Shown in pieces: positions 24,169 to 33,586 of a stretch of 36,827 nt of DNA (its first letter is position 1; each line of letters starts with the position of its first letter). The stretch lies in the NCBI GenBank assembly GCA_947086655.1, contig CAMTZM010000024.1:1-36827 (forward strand), written 5' to 3'. The notes under the pieces were generated by a model. It searched no databases. It was not told the DNA's origin and saw nothing but the letters and a program-made list of their open reading frames with translations. This DNA comes from an uncultured Eubacteriaceae bacterium (lineage in GTDB: Bacteria > Bacillota > Clostridia > Lachnospirales > CAG-274). Made by a program: the position numbers and the translations under genes.

Positions 24169-26487
24169 ATGAAAAGGCCTGTTCTTTATGTTTTGGCATT
24201 TTTAATGGTAGGTATTTTGGCAGGACAATATACGCACTCTTTGTGCGGTGTTGTCCTGTTTGCTGTTACGGCGGTTTTTATGTCTCTTGTTATTTTTAGA
24301 ATAACAGGAATTAAAGAAACGGTTTTTCTTGCCTTTATAGCGGTTTTTGGAATGTTTTTAATTATGTCTGAAAATATGGTTATAGATGAAAATGTTGAAA
24401 ACATAGCAAAAAATGAAAAAGATAACGTATATTTATACGGAATTGTAGATGATATAAAAATTGGAGATACATATAATCAGATTACAGTTTGCTGCAATAA
24501 AATTGAATATAAAGATTATTTATGTGAAAAGAAAATTAAAATTCTTGTTTACTCTAGAAATGAATTTATTTATGGAGATATATTAAAGATTAAAGGTACA
24601 TTGTTTAAACCGGAAAAAAGCAGAAACCCGGGAGGATTTAGTGAAAGAGATTATCTTGCTTTAAAACGTATTCATTATAAAATGTTTTCTGATGATATAG
24701 AAAAAGTTGACTTTAAAATAAGTTTTAATAGTATTGTCAAAAAAATGTCCTCTTATACTTCAGAAGTTTATGATAATATTTTTCCCAAAAGAGAGGCAGC
24801 TATAATTAAAGCTATGGTAATAGGAGACAGAAGCGGACTTGATGATATTACATCAGAACTTTTTAAAAACGCCGGAATTTATCATATTATAGCTATATCG
24901 GGTATGCACATAGGTATTTTTAGTGCAGCAATATTGTTTTTTGCTGATAAAATTCATAAAAGATATTCAAAAATATTTGTAATTTTTGTTTTGTTTATTT
25001 ATTGTATATTTACAGGAGCAAGCGCATCTGTTGTAAGGGCGTCTTTTATGATGTCGATTATGCTTTTTGGTTATATTATATATAAACCCTATGATATGAT
25101 AAGTGCGCTTTGCACTGCGGCTTTGGCAATGCTTATATATCAGCCTTTGTATTTATTTAATATAGGATTTCAATATTCTTTTTTGGCTGTGTTTTCAATA
25201 GCTGTGTTTTTATTTCCTGTGGCAAGAATTTTAAAAATAAAAGAATCGGCTATGTATATATGTTCAAGCATAGCGGTAAGTATAACAGGAAAATTAATTA
25301 CTGCATATTATTTTTATACAATAAGTTTAATTGATATTTTGGTTAATATAATTATAATTCCATTTGCCGGTATAATTGTTTTGTTTGGATTGATTACTGG
25401 TATTTTGGGATTTATTTCGATTACACTTGCAAGACTTTTTGGCGGAATTGTTTATGTTGTGGTTAAATTTTATGAACTTGTCTGCTATGCTGCTTATAAA
25501 ATACCATATACTAATATTGTCTGCGGCAGACCGTCGATTTGGTTTATTATTTTTTATATTGTTTTTGTTGTTTCTATTGCTTATATTATGTATTTTAGAA
25601 ATAGTAAGCAATTAAAAAAAAGAATTATATATGGTATGATTTTTATAATTATTTCAGCTTTGCCTTACACTGTTTATAAATTACAGCCTGTATATTTTGA
25701 AACGGCGTTTCTTGACGTTGGACAGGGAGACTGTATTGTTGCATATAAAGGAAAAAACTGTTTTATAATTGATGGCGGCGGAAGAAATGAATTAAATGAT
25801 AAAGATACTGGTTTAAATGTTCTTTTACCTTTTCTTAAATATAAAGGTATTAATTATGTTGAGTGTGTATTTATTACTCATATGGATAATGACCATGCTA
25901 AGGGTATATATGAGATAATAGGAGAGGTTGATATTGGCTGTATTTATGTGTCAAATTTAAACGGCGGAGACGGCTTAGGAAAACATATATTGGAAAAAGC
26001 AAAGATTTTTAATGTTCCCATTAAAAATGTAAACTCTGGTGACAAATTTTTAGCTGCCGATATGGAACTTGAGTGTCTTTATCCTAATGATAGTTCAAAG
26101 GAAGGCAACAGTTCTTCAATAGTTCTTAAAGGAAAATATGGAAAAAGAGTATTTTTATTTACAGGTGATATAGGAAGTGAAGAGGAAGAGTTTATATTGA
26201 AAAATAACCCGAATTTATCGGCTGATATATTAAAACTTGCTCATCACGGTTCAAAAAACTCAAATTCAGAGCAATTTTTGAAAGTTATAAATCCACGTGT
26301 AACGGTTGTTTCTTCGGGTAAAAACAATACATACCTTCATCCGTCTAAACAGGTTGTAAAAATGCTTAACGATATGAATATTCCATGTATAAATACAGCA
26401 AATAACGGGGCTGTTATTTTTAAAACAGACGGTGAGAATATTTTTATTCGTACTATATCAGAGGAGTTTATTTATGAAAAGGCTTAA
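24169..26487 (+). CDS. comEC: ComEC/Rec2 DNA-uptake channel protein
   Basis: A 772-residue polytopic membrane protein carrying single-stranded DNA into the cell during transformation. Order: two or three N-terminal helices with an OB-like DUF4131 region (YLYGIVDDIKIGD, KIKGTLFKPEKSRNPGGF), the Competence domain (IIAISGMHIGIFSA, TGASASVVRASFM and many helices to about 515) and a C-terminal beta-lactamase-like nuclease domain with DVGQGD, THMDNDHAKG, GDIG and LKLAHHGSKNS. All metal ligands appear present, so the nuclease domain looks active. AAAGG before ATG 24169 fixes the start rather than GTG 24160. The next gene, holA, starts inside its end. Confidence 0.95.
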   Translation: MKRPVLYVLAFLMVGILAGQYTHSLCGVVLFAVTAVFMSLVIFRITGIKETVFLAFIAVFGMFLIMSENMVIDENVENIAKNEKDNVYLYGIVDDIKIGDTYNQITVCCNKIEYKDYLCEKKIKILVYSRNEFIYGDILKIKGTLFKPEKSRNPGGFSERDYLALKRIHYKMFSDDIEKVDFKISFNSIVKKMSSYTSEVYDNIFPKREAAIIKAMVIGDRSGLDDITSELFKNAGIYHIIAISGMHIGIFSAAILFFADKIHKRYSKIFVIFVLFIYCIFTGASASVVRASFMMSIMLFGYIIYKPYDMISALCTAALAMLIYQPLYLFNIGFQYSFLAVFSIAVFLFPVARILKIKESAMYICSSIAVSITGKLITAYYFYTISLIDILVNIIIIPFAGIIVLFGLITGILGFISITLARLFGGIVYVVVKFYELVCYAAYKIPYTNIVCGRPSIWFIIFYIVFVVSIAYIMYFRNSKQLKKRIIYGMIFIIISALPYTVYKLQPVYFETAFLDVGQGDCIVAYKGKNCFIIDGGGRNELNDKDTGLNVLLPFLKYKGINYVECVFITHMDNDHAKGIYEIIGEVDIGCIYVSNLNGGDGLGKHILEKAKIFNVPIKNVNSGDKFLAADMELECLYPNDSSKEGNSSSIVLKGKYGKRVFLFTGDIGSEEEEFILKNNPNLSADILKLAHHGSKNSNSEQFLKVINPRVTVVSSGKNNTYLHPSKQVVKMLNDMNIPCINTANNGAVIFKTDGENIFIRTISEEFIYEKA

Positions 26488-27472
26488 AAAGGATATTAAA
26501 GAAAAAAACTTTAAAAATATATATTTATTTTATGGAGACGAAGAATACTTAAAAAGGATTTATATTGATAAACTAAAAAAAGAACTTGTCAGCAATGAAA
26601 CTGAAATGATGAATTATGATTTTTTTGAGGGAAATACAGTAAACGTACGTGAAATTATAGATAGTGCAGAAACAATGCCTTTTATGAGTGATTACAGATT
26701 AATATTAATAAAAAACAGCGGACTTTTTGCTTTAGGAAGAAAAGAAGATACGGCTTTACTTTCAGATTATGTTAATGATATGCCTAAAAATACCGTTATT
26801 GTTTTTAATGAAGAAAAGATAGACAAAAGAAATTCGTTTTACAAAATTGCAGATAAAAAAGGTATGTGTGTTGATTTTAAACTTCCGTCAGAAAATGAAC
26901 TTGTGGAATTTTTAGTTAAAAGAGCTAAAAATAGAAAAATTATTGTTTCAAATTCATCTTGTATATACTTTTTGCGTTGTATATTAGATAATATGGATAC
27001 AATAGTATCTGAAATTGATAAGCTTATTGATTATTGTCAGGAAAAGGGAGAAATAAAAAATAACGATATAGATGCTGTATGTACTAAATCTCTTGAATCA
27101 AAAATATTTTATCTGACTGAACAAATAGGAAACAGAAACTTGTTAAATGCGCTTTATGCCTATGAAAATCTTATATTAAACAAAGAACAGCCTTTGATGA
27201 TACTTTCTATGATTGCAAGACAGTTTAGGTATATACTTCAGTTAAAGGAACTTTCACAAAAAGGATTTAATGCGGATATGGCGGCATCAGCGCTTGGAAT
27301 AAGAAGATTTCAAGCGGTTGAGTTTTTAAAACAGTCGTCAAGTTTTGAGTATAATACACTTGTAAACGCTTTAAAAGATTGTCTTGAATGTGATGTAAAA
27401 ATAAAAACCGGAAAATTATCGGATAAAAGCGGAGTTAAATCTCTTATAATAAAATATACGCAGAAACTTTAA
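26474..27472 (+). CDS. holA: DNA polymerase III subunit delta
   Basis: A 332-residue clamp-loader subunit that opens the beta clamp. It shows the typical start FKNIYLFYGDEEYLKRIYIDKLK, the AAA+-like core with VIVFNEEKIDKRNSFYK, and the C-terminal collar domain (LSMIARQFRYILQLKEL, AASALGI, LKDCLECDVKIKTG). GAGGAG lies 7 nt before ATG 26474; the gene overlaps comEC by 14 nt, the usual order in Firmicutes where holA follows comEC. Confidence 0.95.
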   Translation: MKRLKKDIKEKNFKNIYLFYGDEEYLKRIYIDKLKKELVSNETEMMNYDFFEGNTVNVREIIDSAETMPFMSDYRLILIKNSGLFALGRKEDTALLSDYVNDMPKNTVIVFNEEKIDKRNSFYKIADKKGMCVDFKLPSENELVEFLVKRAKNRKIIVSNSSCIYFLRCILDNMDTIVSEIDKLIDYCQEKGEIKNNDIDAVCTKSLESKIFYLTEQIGNRNLLNALYAYENLILNKEQPLMILSMIARQFRYILQLKELSQKGFNADMAASALGIRRFQAVEFLKQSSSFEYNTLVNALKDCLECDVKIKTGKLSDKSGVKSLIIKYTQKL

Positions 27473-27492
27473 TTAAGAAGGGAAGGCAAAGT

Positions 27493-28431
27493 ATGGTAGA
27501 TATATATATTTCTGAAGATAATATGCTTGTTAAATCAAATGAGATAAAAAATGGAGTATGGGTTAATATGGTTAATCCTACGGAAGATGAAATAAATTAT
27601 GTTTCTGATAAATTAAGTCTTGATATTGATTTTATTAAATCTGCTCTTGATGAAGAGGAACGCTCAAGAATAGATACAGATGAAGATACAGGGCATGTTC
27701 TTATTGTTGTAGATATTCCATATATTGGTTTGGAGCTTGATTCAAAAGTTTATGAGACTATACCGCTTGGTATAATACTTACTGATTTATGTATTGTTAC
27801 TGTTTGTCTTAAAGAGGCGCTTGTTTTAAATGGATTTTTAAGCGGCAGTGTTAAAACATTTTTTACTTTTAAAAAATCTCGTTTTATATTGCAAATACTA
27901 TATAAAAATGCGGATTTATATTTGCAGTATCTTAAACAAATTGACAGAAGAAGCAGTATAATTGAGGAAGAATTGCATAAATCAATGAAAAATAAGGAGC
28001 TTATACAGCTTCTTTCAGTTGAAAAAAGTCTTGTATATTTTTCAACATCTCTAAAGGCAAACGAACTTGTAATGGAAAAACTTTTAAGATATGATTTTAT
28101 TAAAAAATATCCTGACGATACAGAACTGCTTGAAGATACTATTATTGAAAATAAACAGGCAATAGAAATGGCTAAAATTTACAGCGATATTCTTTCTGGA
28201 ACAATGGATGCGTTTGCTTCTGTTATTTCTAATAACTTAAATATTGTTATGAAAGTTCTTACGTCAATTACGATTGTTATGGCTATACCTACAATTATAG
28301 CAAGTTTGTTTGGAATGAATGTTCCAATACCGGGAAGCGGAAACCCGTTTTCTTTTTATATAATTATGATAGGGTCTGTTTTTATTTGTACTGCTGTTAC
28401 AATAGCTATGTCAAAAAGAAATATGTTTTAA
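27493..28431 (+). CDS. corA: CorA-family divalent cation transporter
   Basis: A 312-residue magnesium/cobalt channel-type transporter. A large N-terminal cytoplasmic domain and the long helix precede two C-terminal membrane helices (about 256-273 and 288-307). The signature GMN is at residues 274-276 (FGMNVP), followed by a short loop rich in Pro and Gly and the basic end SKRNMF. AAGGGAAGG precedes the ATG; it lies 20 nt after holA and 47 nt before topB, so it probably belongs to the same transcript. Confidence 0.92.
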   Translation: MVDIYISEDNMLVKSNEIKNGVWVNMVNPTEDEINYVSDKLSLDIDFIKSALDEEERSRIDTDEDTGHVLIVVDIPYIGLELDSKVYETIPLGIILTDLCIVTVCLKEALVLNGFLSGSVKTFFTFKKSRFILQILYKNADLYLQYLKQIDRRSSIIEEELHKSMKNKELIQLLSVEKSLVYFSTSLKANELVMEKLLRYDFIKKYPDDTELLEDTIIENKQAIEMAKIYSDILSGTMDAFASVISNNLNIVMKVLTSITIVMAIPTIIASLFGMNVPIPGSGNPFSFYIIMIGSVFICTAVTIAMSKRNMF

Positions 28432-28478
28432 ATTAATGTAAATGTAACTAATTTCTTTGAATTGGAGTGTATTTTATA

Positions 28479-30602
28479 ATGAAAATACTGGTTATTGCAG
28501 AAAAACCGTCAGTTGCAAGAGATATTGCAAGAGTGCTTAAATGTAATAAAAAGAAAGATGGCTGTTTGTATTCTGATACTTATATTGTTTCATGGGCGAT
28601 AGGGCATCTTGTAACGCTCTACGACCCTGAAGATTACGATATAAAGCTTAAAAAATGGAAAATAGAATCACTTCCGATTATTCCAAATGAAATAAAAATA
28701 AAAGCTATAAATAATACAAAATCTCAATTTAAGTTATTAAAAAAACTTATGAACGATAAAGATGTTGAATATATTATATGTGCTACGGACAGCGGACGAG
28801 AAGGAGAACTTATTTTTAGATATATTTATGAACTTTCTAATTGCAAAAAGGTTTTTAAAAGGCTTTGGATATCAAGCATGACTGATTCGGCTATAAAAGA
28901 AGGATTTAAAAAACTTAAAAATTCAAGTGAATACGATAATTTATATTTATCAGCTAAGTGCCGTTCTCAAGCTGATTGGCTTGTTGGAATAAATGCATCA
29001 AGGGCATTTACAATTAAGTATGGAACACTTTTAAGTATAGGGCGTGTTCAAACGCCGACTCTTGCTATAATTGTAAAAAGACAGGAAGAAATAGATAGTT
29101 TTGTTTCAAAACCGTATTGGGAGGTTGAGGGTGATTTTGAAACTTATAAGGGAGTCTGGTTTGAGCCTAAAAGTAATGACACAAAAATATTTGATAAACA
29201 AAAAGCGGAAGATATAAAGAAAAAAACAAGTGGGAAAAATGGCATTGTTATTTCAGTAGAGGAGGAAAAAAAGACAAAACTTCCTCCGTTTTTATATGAC
29301 CTTACCCAATTGCAGAGAGATTGCAATAAAAAATATTCTTTTTCAGCTAAAAAGACTTTATCAGTAGTACAGGAACTTTATGAAAAAAGAAAGCTTGTTA
29401 CTTATCCTCGTACTGACAGCCGTTATTTGTCAGATGATATGATTCCTAAATTAAAAAATATTTTATATAAAATCAATGAGGTTTCAGAATATAAAAAATT
29501 TTCGGAATATGTGTTAAATCTTAATAAACTTCCTATTTCAAAAAGAATTGTTGATAATTCAAAAGTATCAGACCATCACGCAATAATACCTACCGAAATA
29601 AGGATTAATTTAGGAGTGCTTAGTATTGATGAGATAAAAGTATACGATTTGATTGTAAGAAGATTTATAGCTGTATTTTATCCTAATTACATATATAATA
29701 CTACAAAGATTGTTACAAAAACCGAGGAAGAATTATTTTTATCAAAGGGTACTATGGTTATTGAAAAAGGCTGGACTGAACTTAATGTTAAAAGTGAGAA
29801 AGATAAAAAAGAGAAAGAAGAAATTATACTTCCAAATTTAAAAAAAGGTGACAGAGTTTTTGAGAAAAGTGCGTTAGTTATTTCAAAGAAAACAAAGCCG
29901 CCGGCATCTTATGACGAGGCAATGCTTTTATCGGCAATGGAAAACGCCGGAAGGTTTGTTGATGATGAAAGTCTTAAAGAACAGCTTAAAGAAAGTGGGT
30001 TAGGTACTCCGGCTACACGAGCGGCGATAATTGAAAGGCTTTTGCAAGTAGGGTATTTGGAAAGGAAAGGAAAAATTTTGATTCCTACTGAAAAAGGAAA
30101 AAATCTTATAAAAGTAGTTCCTGTTGAACTTAAATCACCTGAGACAACTGGAAAATGGGAAAAAGGACTTTCTTCTATTGCTAAAGGCAAAATGAAACAA
30201 GACAGGTTTATGGAAAGCATAAAAAGGTATGTAAATTATATTGTTGATATGTCGGTTAAAACAAAAACCGATGTTATATTTGAAAATGAAATAAAGTTTA
30301 AAAATTTTGGAAAATGCCCAAAATGTAAAACTGGAAAAATATTAGAAAACTCAAAAAGCTTTTATTGCAGTCACTGGAAACAAGGTTGTAATTTTTCAAT
30401 GTGGAAAAACTCTATATCGTCATATGGAAAAGAGATAACCGCTCAAATGGCTAAAAAACTTATTAAAAATGGAAAAATTGAAAATATTGAAATAACTTTG
30501 CCTCAAACAGGGGAAAAGTGTGAGGGAGAATTATTTATTAAAGAGGATTTAAGCGGAAATCTTGAGTTTAGAAACTTGAAAAGAATAAATATTAATAAAT
30601 AA
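28479..30602 (+). CDS. topB: DNA topoisomerase III
   Basis: A 707-residue type IA topoisomerase that passes single strands through a transient break. The Toprim domain opens KILVIAEKPSVA and includes CATDSGREGELIF; the active-site tyrosine is Y309 in TYPRTDSRYL; SIGRVQTPTLA and GLGTPATRAAIIERL are further family landmarks. A zinc-ribbon-like end has CPKCKTGKIL and C-x8-C spacing in YCSHWKQGCNF. ATG 28479 follows TTGGAGTG; GTG 28467 lies in that site and is rejected. Such topB genes occur both in chromosomes and in conjugative elements; the neighbours here are chromosomal. Confidence 0.95.
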   Translation: MKILVIAEKPSVARDIARVLKCNKKKDGCLYSDTYIVSWAIGHLVTLYDPEDYDIKLKKWKIESLPIIPNEIKIKAINNTKSQFKLLKKLMNDKDVEYIICATDSGREGELIFRYIYELSNCKKVFKRLWISSMTDSAIKEGFKKLKNSSEYDNLYLSAKCRSQADWLVGINASRAFTIKYGTLLSIGRVQTPTLAIIVKRQEEIDSFVSKPYWEVEGDFETYKGVWFEPKSNDTKIFDKQKAEDIKKKTSGKNGIVISVEEEKKTKLPPFLYDLTQLQRDCNKKYSFSAKKTLSVVQELYEKRKLVTYPRTDSRYLSDDMIPKLKNILYKINEVSEYKKFSEYVLNLNKLPISKRIVDNSKVSDHHAIIPTEIRINLGVLSIDEIKVYDLIVRRFIAVFYPNYIYNTTKIVTKTEEELFLSKGTMVIEKGWTELNVKSEKDKKEKEEIILPNLKKGDRVFEKSALVISKKTKPPASYDEAMLLSAMENAGRFVDDESLKEQLKESGLGTPATRAAIIERLLQVGYLERKGKILIPTEKGKNLIKVVPVELKSPETTGKWEKGLSSIAKGKMKQDRFMESIKRYVNYIVDMSVKTKTDVIFENEIKFKNFGKCPKCKTGKILENSKSFYCSHWKQGCNFSMWKNSISSYGKEITAQMAKKLIKNGKIENIEITLPQTGEKCEGELFIKEDLSGNLEFRNLKRININK

Positions 30603-30727
30603 AGATAAATATAAATATAAATAAAATTTTGTTTAACGCTTTTAATATCAATATTATTGTTATATAATATATTTTAATATTAATCATCGTTTGAGTTGTA
30701 TTAAAAATTTATTTGAATGGTGTTTAG

Positions 30728-30758
30728 TATAAAGAGTAAAAACAATTTTGCTTTTTAC
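30728..30758 (+). promoter_or_regulatory. Possible promoter/operator of the Lrp-aminotransferase operon
   Basis: A TATAAAG sequence (30728-30734) is followed by GTAAAAAC (30736-30743) and CTTTTTAC (30751-30758), an inverted repeat with one mismatch. Lrp proteins often bind such dyads at their own promoter. No convincing -35 is seen. Confidence 0.2.
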
Positions 30759-30789
30759 AAGTATTTACTAAGCGAAAGGAGTTTTGATA

Positions 30790-31275
30790 ATGGAAAATGA
30801 AATACTTGAACTGCTTGAAAATGATAGCCGCATTTCAGCGGAAAGAATTGCCGTTATACTTGATAAACCGATTGAAGATGTGAAAGATTGTATAAAAAAA
30901 ATGGAGTCAGAACAAATTATATGCGGATATAATACTATTATAAATTGGGATAAAACGCAAAAAGAATTTGTTACCGCTCTTGTTGAGGTAAGAGTTACTC
31001 CTCAAAGAGACAGGGGATTTGATCAGATAGCTAAAAGAATTTATAATTTCAATGAGGTTAAGTCTGTATATTTAATGTCGGGAGCATATGACCTTATGGT
31101 TATTTTAGAAGGTAAAAATATTAAAGAGATATCTCATTTTATTTCTGATAAACTTTCGACTCTTGATAGTGTTTTAAGTACAGCTACTCATTTTGTATTG
31201 AAAAAATATAAAGACCATGGTATTATTTTGGAAAAATCCAAAACAGGTGACGAAAGGATGATTGTATCACCATGA
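30790..31275 (+). CDS. Lrp/AsnC-family transcriptional regulator
   Basis: A 161-residue regulator: an N-terminal winged helix (EILELLENDSRISAERIAVIL, about 3-55) that reads DNA, then the RAM/AsnC effector domain (VTALVEVRVTPQRD, VKSVYLMSGAYDLMVILEG, about 70-145) that assembles octamers and binds amino acids. AAGGAG 8 nt before ATG 30790 sets the start. It overlaps the aminotransferase gene by 4 nt (ATGA), so the two are translationally coupled and the regulator probably responds to a substrate or product of that enzyme. Confidence 0.93.
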   Translation: MENEILELLENDSRISAERIAVILDKPIEDVKDCIKKMESEQIICGYNTIINWDKTQKEFVTALVEVRVTPQRDRGFDQIAKRIYNFNEVKSVYLMSGAYDLMVILEGKNIKEISHFISDKLSTLDSVLSTATHFVLKKYKDHGIILEKSKTGDERMIVSP

Positions 31276-32447
31276 CAGAAAAAAAATCATTTGTAGCTGA
31301 TAAAATAAAAAAAATACCCTATTCAGGAATAAGAAAGTTTTTTGACGTCGCTAAAGAAATAGAAGGTGTTATATCTCTTGGAGTAGGCGAACCTGATTTT
31401 GAAACGCCGTGGGCTATAAGGGAAAGAGCTATATATAATCTTGAAAAGGGGCGCACGGTCTATACTTCAAATGCCGGACTTATGGAACTTAGAGAGGAAC
31501 TAAGCCAGTATTTTGAAAGAAAAATTAATGTTAAATATAATCCTAAAAATCAAATAATTGTTACAGTTGGAGCAAGCGAGGGCATTGATATAGCTTTAAG
31601 GGCTGTTGTTAATTCGGGAGACGAGGTTCTTCTCCCTCAGCCGAGTTATGTTTCATATAAGCCATGTATTGAAATGGCAGGCGGAGTACCTGTAATAATA
31701 ACAACAAAAGTGGAGAATGATTTTAGATTAACTCCAGATGAACTTTTAGATAAAATTACGGATAAAACAAAAGCTCTTATTTTACCTTATCCTAATAATC
31801 CTACTGGCGCTATTATGGAGAGAAATGACCTTGAAAAAATAGCTGAGGTTCTTAAAGATAGGGATATTGTTGTAATAAGCGACGAAATTTATGCAGAGCT
31901 TACATATGGAGACAGAACACATGTGTCAATAGCATCAATTGATGGTATGTATGATAAGACAATTGTGCTTAATGGTTTTTCAAAGGCTTATTCAATGACT
32001 GGATGGAGGGTTGGATATGCTGCCGGTCCTGAGGATATAATAGCGGCTATGACTAAAATTCATCAATATATAATTATGTGTGCATCTACAACAGGGCAGT
32101 ATGCAGCTCTTGAGGCTTTAAAAAGCTGCGATGTTTCTGTTGCTGCAATGCGTAAGGAATATGACGCAAGAAGAAGATTTATGCTTAAAGGTTTTAGAGA
32201 TATGGGTCTTGAGTGTTTTGAAGCATTGGGAGCTTTTTATTTATTTCCATGTATTAAATGTACAGGTATGTCAAGTGATGAGTTTTGTGAAAGACTTTTA
32301 AATGAGCAAAAGGTTGCTGTTGTTCCGGGAACGGCCTTAGGTGAAAGCGGTGAAGGATTTATAAGATGTTCTTACGCTTATTCAATAGATGATATTAATA
32401 AAGCGCTTATACATATAGAAAAATTTGTAAAAAAATACAGAAAATAA
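31272..32447 (+). CDS. PLP-dependent aminotransferase, class I/II
   Basis: A 391-residue fold-type I aminotransferase. Conserved segments in order: ISLGVGEPDFETPW, YTSNAGLMELREEL, VTVGASEGIDIAL, LPYPNNPTGAI (Asn of the PLP site), VISDEIYAELTYG (Asp and Tyr), FSKAYSMTGWRVGY with the Schiff-base Lys, and the C-terminal FIRCSYAYS with the carboxylate-binding Arg. This fits the aspartate/aromatic aminotransferase subgroup (AspC/PatA-like). The amino acid it acts on cannot be read from sequence. Coupled to the Lrp-type regulator upstream. Confidence 0.93.
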   Translation: MTEKKSFVADKIKKIPYSGIRKFFDVAKEIEGVISLGVGEPDFETPWAIRERAIYNLEKGRTVYTSNAGLMELREELSQYFERKINVKYNPKNQIIVTVGASEGIDIALRAVVNSGDEVLLPQPSYVSYKPCIEMAGGVPVIITTKVENDFRLTPDELLDKITDKTKALILPYPNNPTGAIMERNDLEKIAEVLKDRDIVVISDEIYAELTYGDRTHVSIASIDGMYDKTIVLNGFSKAYSMTGWRVGYAAGPEDIIAAMTKIHQYIIMCASTTGQYAALEALKSCDVSVAAMRKEYDARRRFMLKGFRDMGLECFEALGAFYLFPCIKCTGMSSDEFCERLLNEQKVAVVPGTALGESGEGFIRCSYAYSIDDINKALIHIEKFVKKYRK

Positions 32448-32476
32448 TAAGCTGATTTTTTTTTGGAGATGATTTT

Positions 32477-33205
32477 ATGGCTTATGAAGAACTTAAAAAT
32501 ATTATAAACGAAAAAAAAAATATTGTTTTTTTAGGCGGCGCTGGAGTTTCCACTGAAAGCGGCATACCGGATTTTAGAAGTGAATCGGGGCTTTACAGTG
32601 CTTTAAATGAATATGGCGCTCCTCCTGAAACGCTTTTAAGCCATAGTTTTTTTGTAAATAATACAGAAAAATTTTATGATTATTATAAAAATAATCTTAT
32701 TTATAAAAATGCAAAGCCAAATAAGGCACATATAGCTCTTTATGAACTTGAAAAAAGGGGAGTGCTTAAAGCTGTTGTAACTCAAAATATTGATAATCTT
32801 CATCAGTTGGCAGGAAGTAAAAATGTATTTGAACTTCATGGTTCAGTATATAGAAACTATTGTACACATTGCAATACGTTTTATGATGTAGATTTTATAA
32901 TTAAATCTTTAAAAGTTCCTAAATGTGAAAAATGCGGAAATATTGTCAAACCTGATGTGGTGCTTTATGAGGAGAGCCTTAATGAAGATGTGTTAAATAA
33001 AGCAGTAAAAAGTATAATGTCGGCAGATGTTTTAATTGTAGGCGGCACATCTTTAGCTGTTTATCCCGCTGCTGGGCTTATAAATTATTTTAGCGGAAGT
33101 AAGCTTATACTAATTAATAAATCTAAAACAGCTTATGATAAAAAAGCAGATATAGTTATAAATGACAGTATTGGAGAAGTTCTTTCTGATGTTGTTGGGA
33201 TTTGA
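32477..33205 (+). CDS. cobB: NAD-dependent protein deacylase (sirtuin)
   Basis: A 242-residue Sir2-family enzyme that removes acyl groups from lysines using NAD. NAD site GGAGVSTESGIPDFRS (20-35), TQNIDNLHQLAG, catalytic H121 in ELHGS, four zinc cysteines C129, C132, C150 and C153, and the late GGTSLAVYPAAG. Length is typical of short bacterial sirtuins. TTGGAG lies before the ATG. It comes 29 nt after the aminotransferase, so it may be read on the same transcript. Confidence 0.95.
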   Translation: MAYEELKNIINEKKNIVFLGGAGVSTESGIPDFRSESGLYSALNEYGAPPETLLSHSFFVNNTEKFYDYYKNNLIYKNAKPNKAHIALYELEKRGVLKAVVTQNIDNLHQLAGSKNVFELHGSVYRNYCTHCNTFYDVDFIIKSLKVPKCEKCGNIVKPDVVLYEESLNEDVLNKAVKSIMSADVLIVGGTSLAVYPAAGLINYFSGSKLILINKSKTAYDKKADIVINDSIGEVLSDVVGI

Positions 33206-33257
33206 TAAAAATATAAAGAGTTTTAATTTTTTGTATATGCTGTAAAAGACTATTCGC

Positions 33258-33276
33258 ATTTTTGCAAAGCAAAAAT
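33258..33276 (+). terminator. Small hairpin after cobB
   Basis: Perfect 8-bp stem ATTTTTGC / GCAAAAAT with an AAA loop, 52 nt after the sirtuin stop and 6 nt before the structured repeat. There is no T-run after it, so it may instead be part of the repeat. Confidence 0.35.
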
Positions 33277-33282
33277 ACTCAT

Positions 33283-33360
33283 AACCGACGGTTTCTAATG
33301 AAACCGATGGAGTAAGCATCCCCGTTTAATTGGCGGGGGGATTTCCTCCGTCGGTTAAAT
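33283..33360 (+). repeat. Structured intergenic repeat, copy C (best preserved)
   Basis: Folds as a three-way junction: outer stem AACCGAC (33283-33289) with GTCGGTT (33350-33356); second stem GGTTTC (33290-33295) with GAAACC (33300-33305), loop TAAT; third arm GGAG (33309-33312) with CTCC (33346-33349), continued by ATCCCCG (33318-33324) with CGGGG..AT (33334-33342). It ends in CTCCGTCGGTTAAAT, shared with copies near 2.8 and 7.04 kb. It is far more GC-rich than its surroundings. Confidence 0.65.
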
Positions 33361-33379
33361 TTATATGAGATAAGCAAGA

Positions 33380-33410
33380 TAGCCGCCTTTTAGGCGGTTA
33401 ATTCTTATTT
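33380..33410 (+). terminator. Terminator hairpin upstream of the tRNA operon
   Basis: AGCCGCC (33381-33387) pairs with GGCGGTT (33393-33399, one G-U), loop TTTTA, then AATTCTTATTT. It ends the upstream transcript just before the tRNA promoter. Confidence 0.65.
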
Positions 33411-33442
33411 GAATAAATTTCAAAAAAAATTTGAAAAATTTG

Positions 33443-33471
33443 TTGACAAGTAAAAAACAAAGTGATATAAT
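33443..33471 (+). promoter_or_regulatory. Consensus promoter of the tRNA-Val/Met operon
   Basis: TTGACA (33443-33448), 17-bp spacer, TATAAT (33466-33471), plus an extended -10 TG (33463-33464). Every consensus position is met, as expected for a stable-RNA promoter. A short TCGTCA/TGACGA hairpin (33480-33485, 33497-33502) lies in the leader directly before the first tRNA. Confidence 0.9.
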
Positions 33472-33506
33472 ATCTTTTGTCGTCAGGTAATAAATATGAC
33501 GAACAT

Positions 33507-33579
33507 GGGAGCATAGCTCAGCTGGGAGAGCATCTGCCTTACAAGCAGAGGGTCATAGGTTCGAGCCCTATTGTTCCCA
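33507..33579 (+). tRNA. tRNA-Val (UAC anticodon)
   Basis: 73-nt cloverleaf. Acceptor GGGAGCA with TGTTCCC (one G-U), D arm GCTC..GAGC, anticodon arm TCTGC-CTTACAA-GCAGA with anticodon TAC, T arm ATAGG-TTCGAGC-CCTAT, discriminator A. CCA is not encoded. Confidence 0.95.
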
Positions 33580-33586
33580 TTTATAT

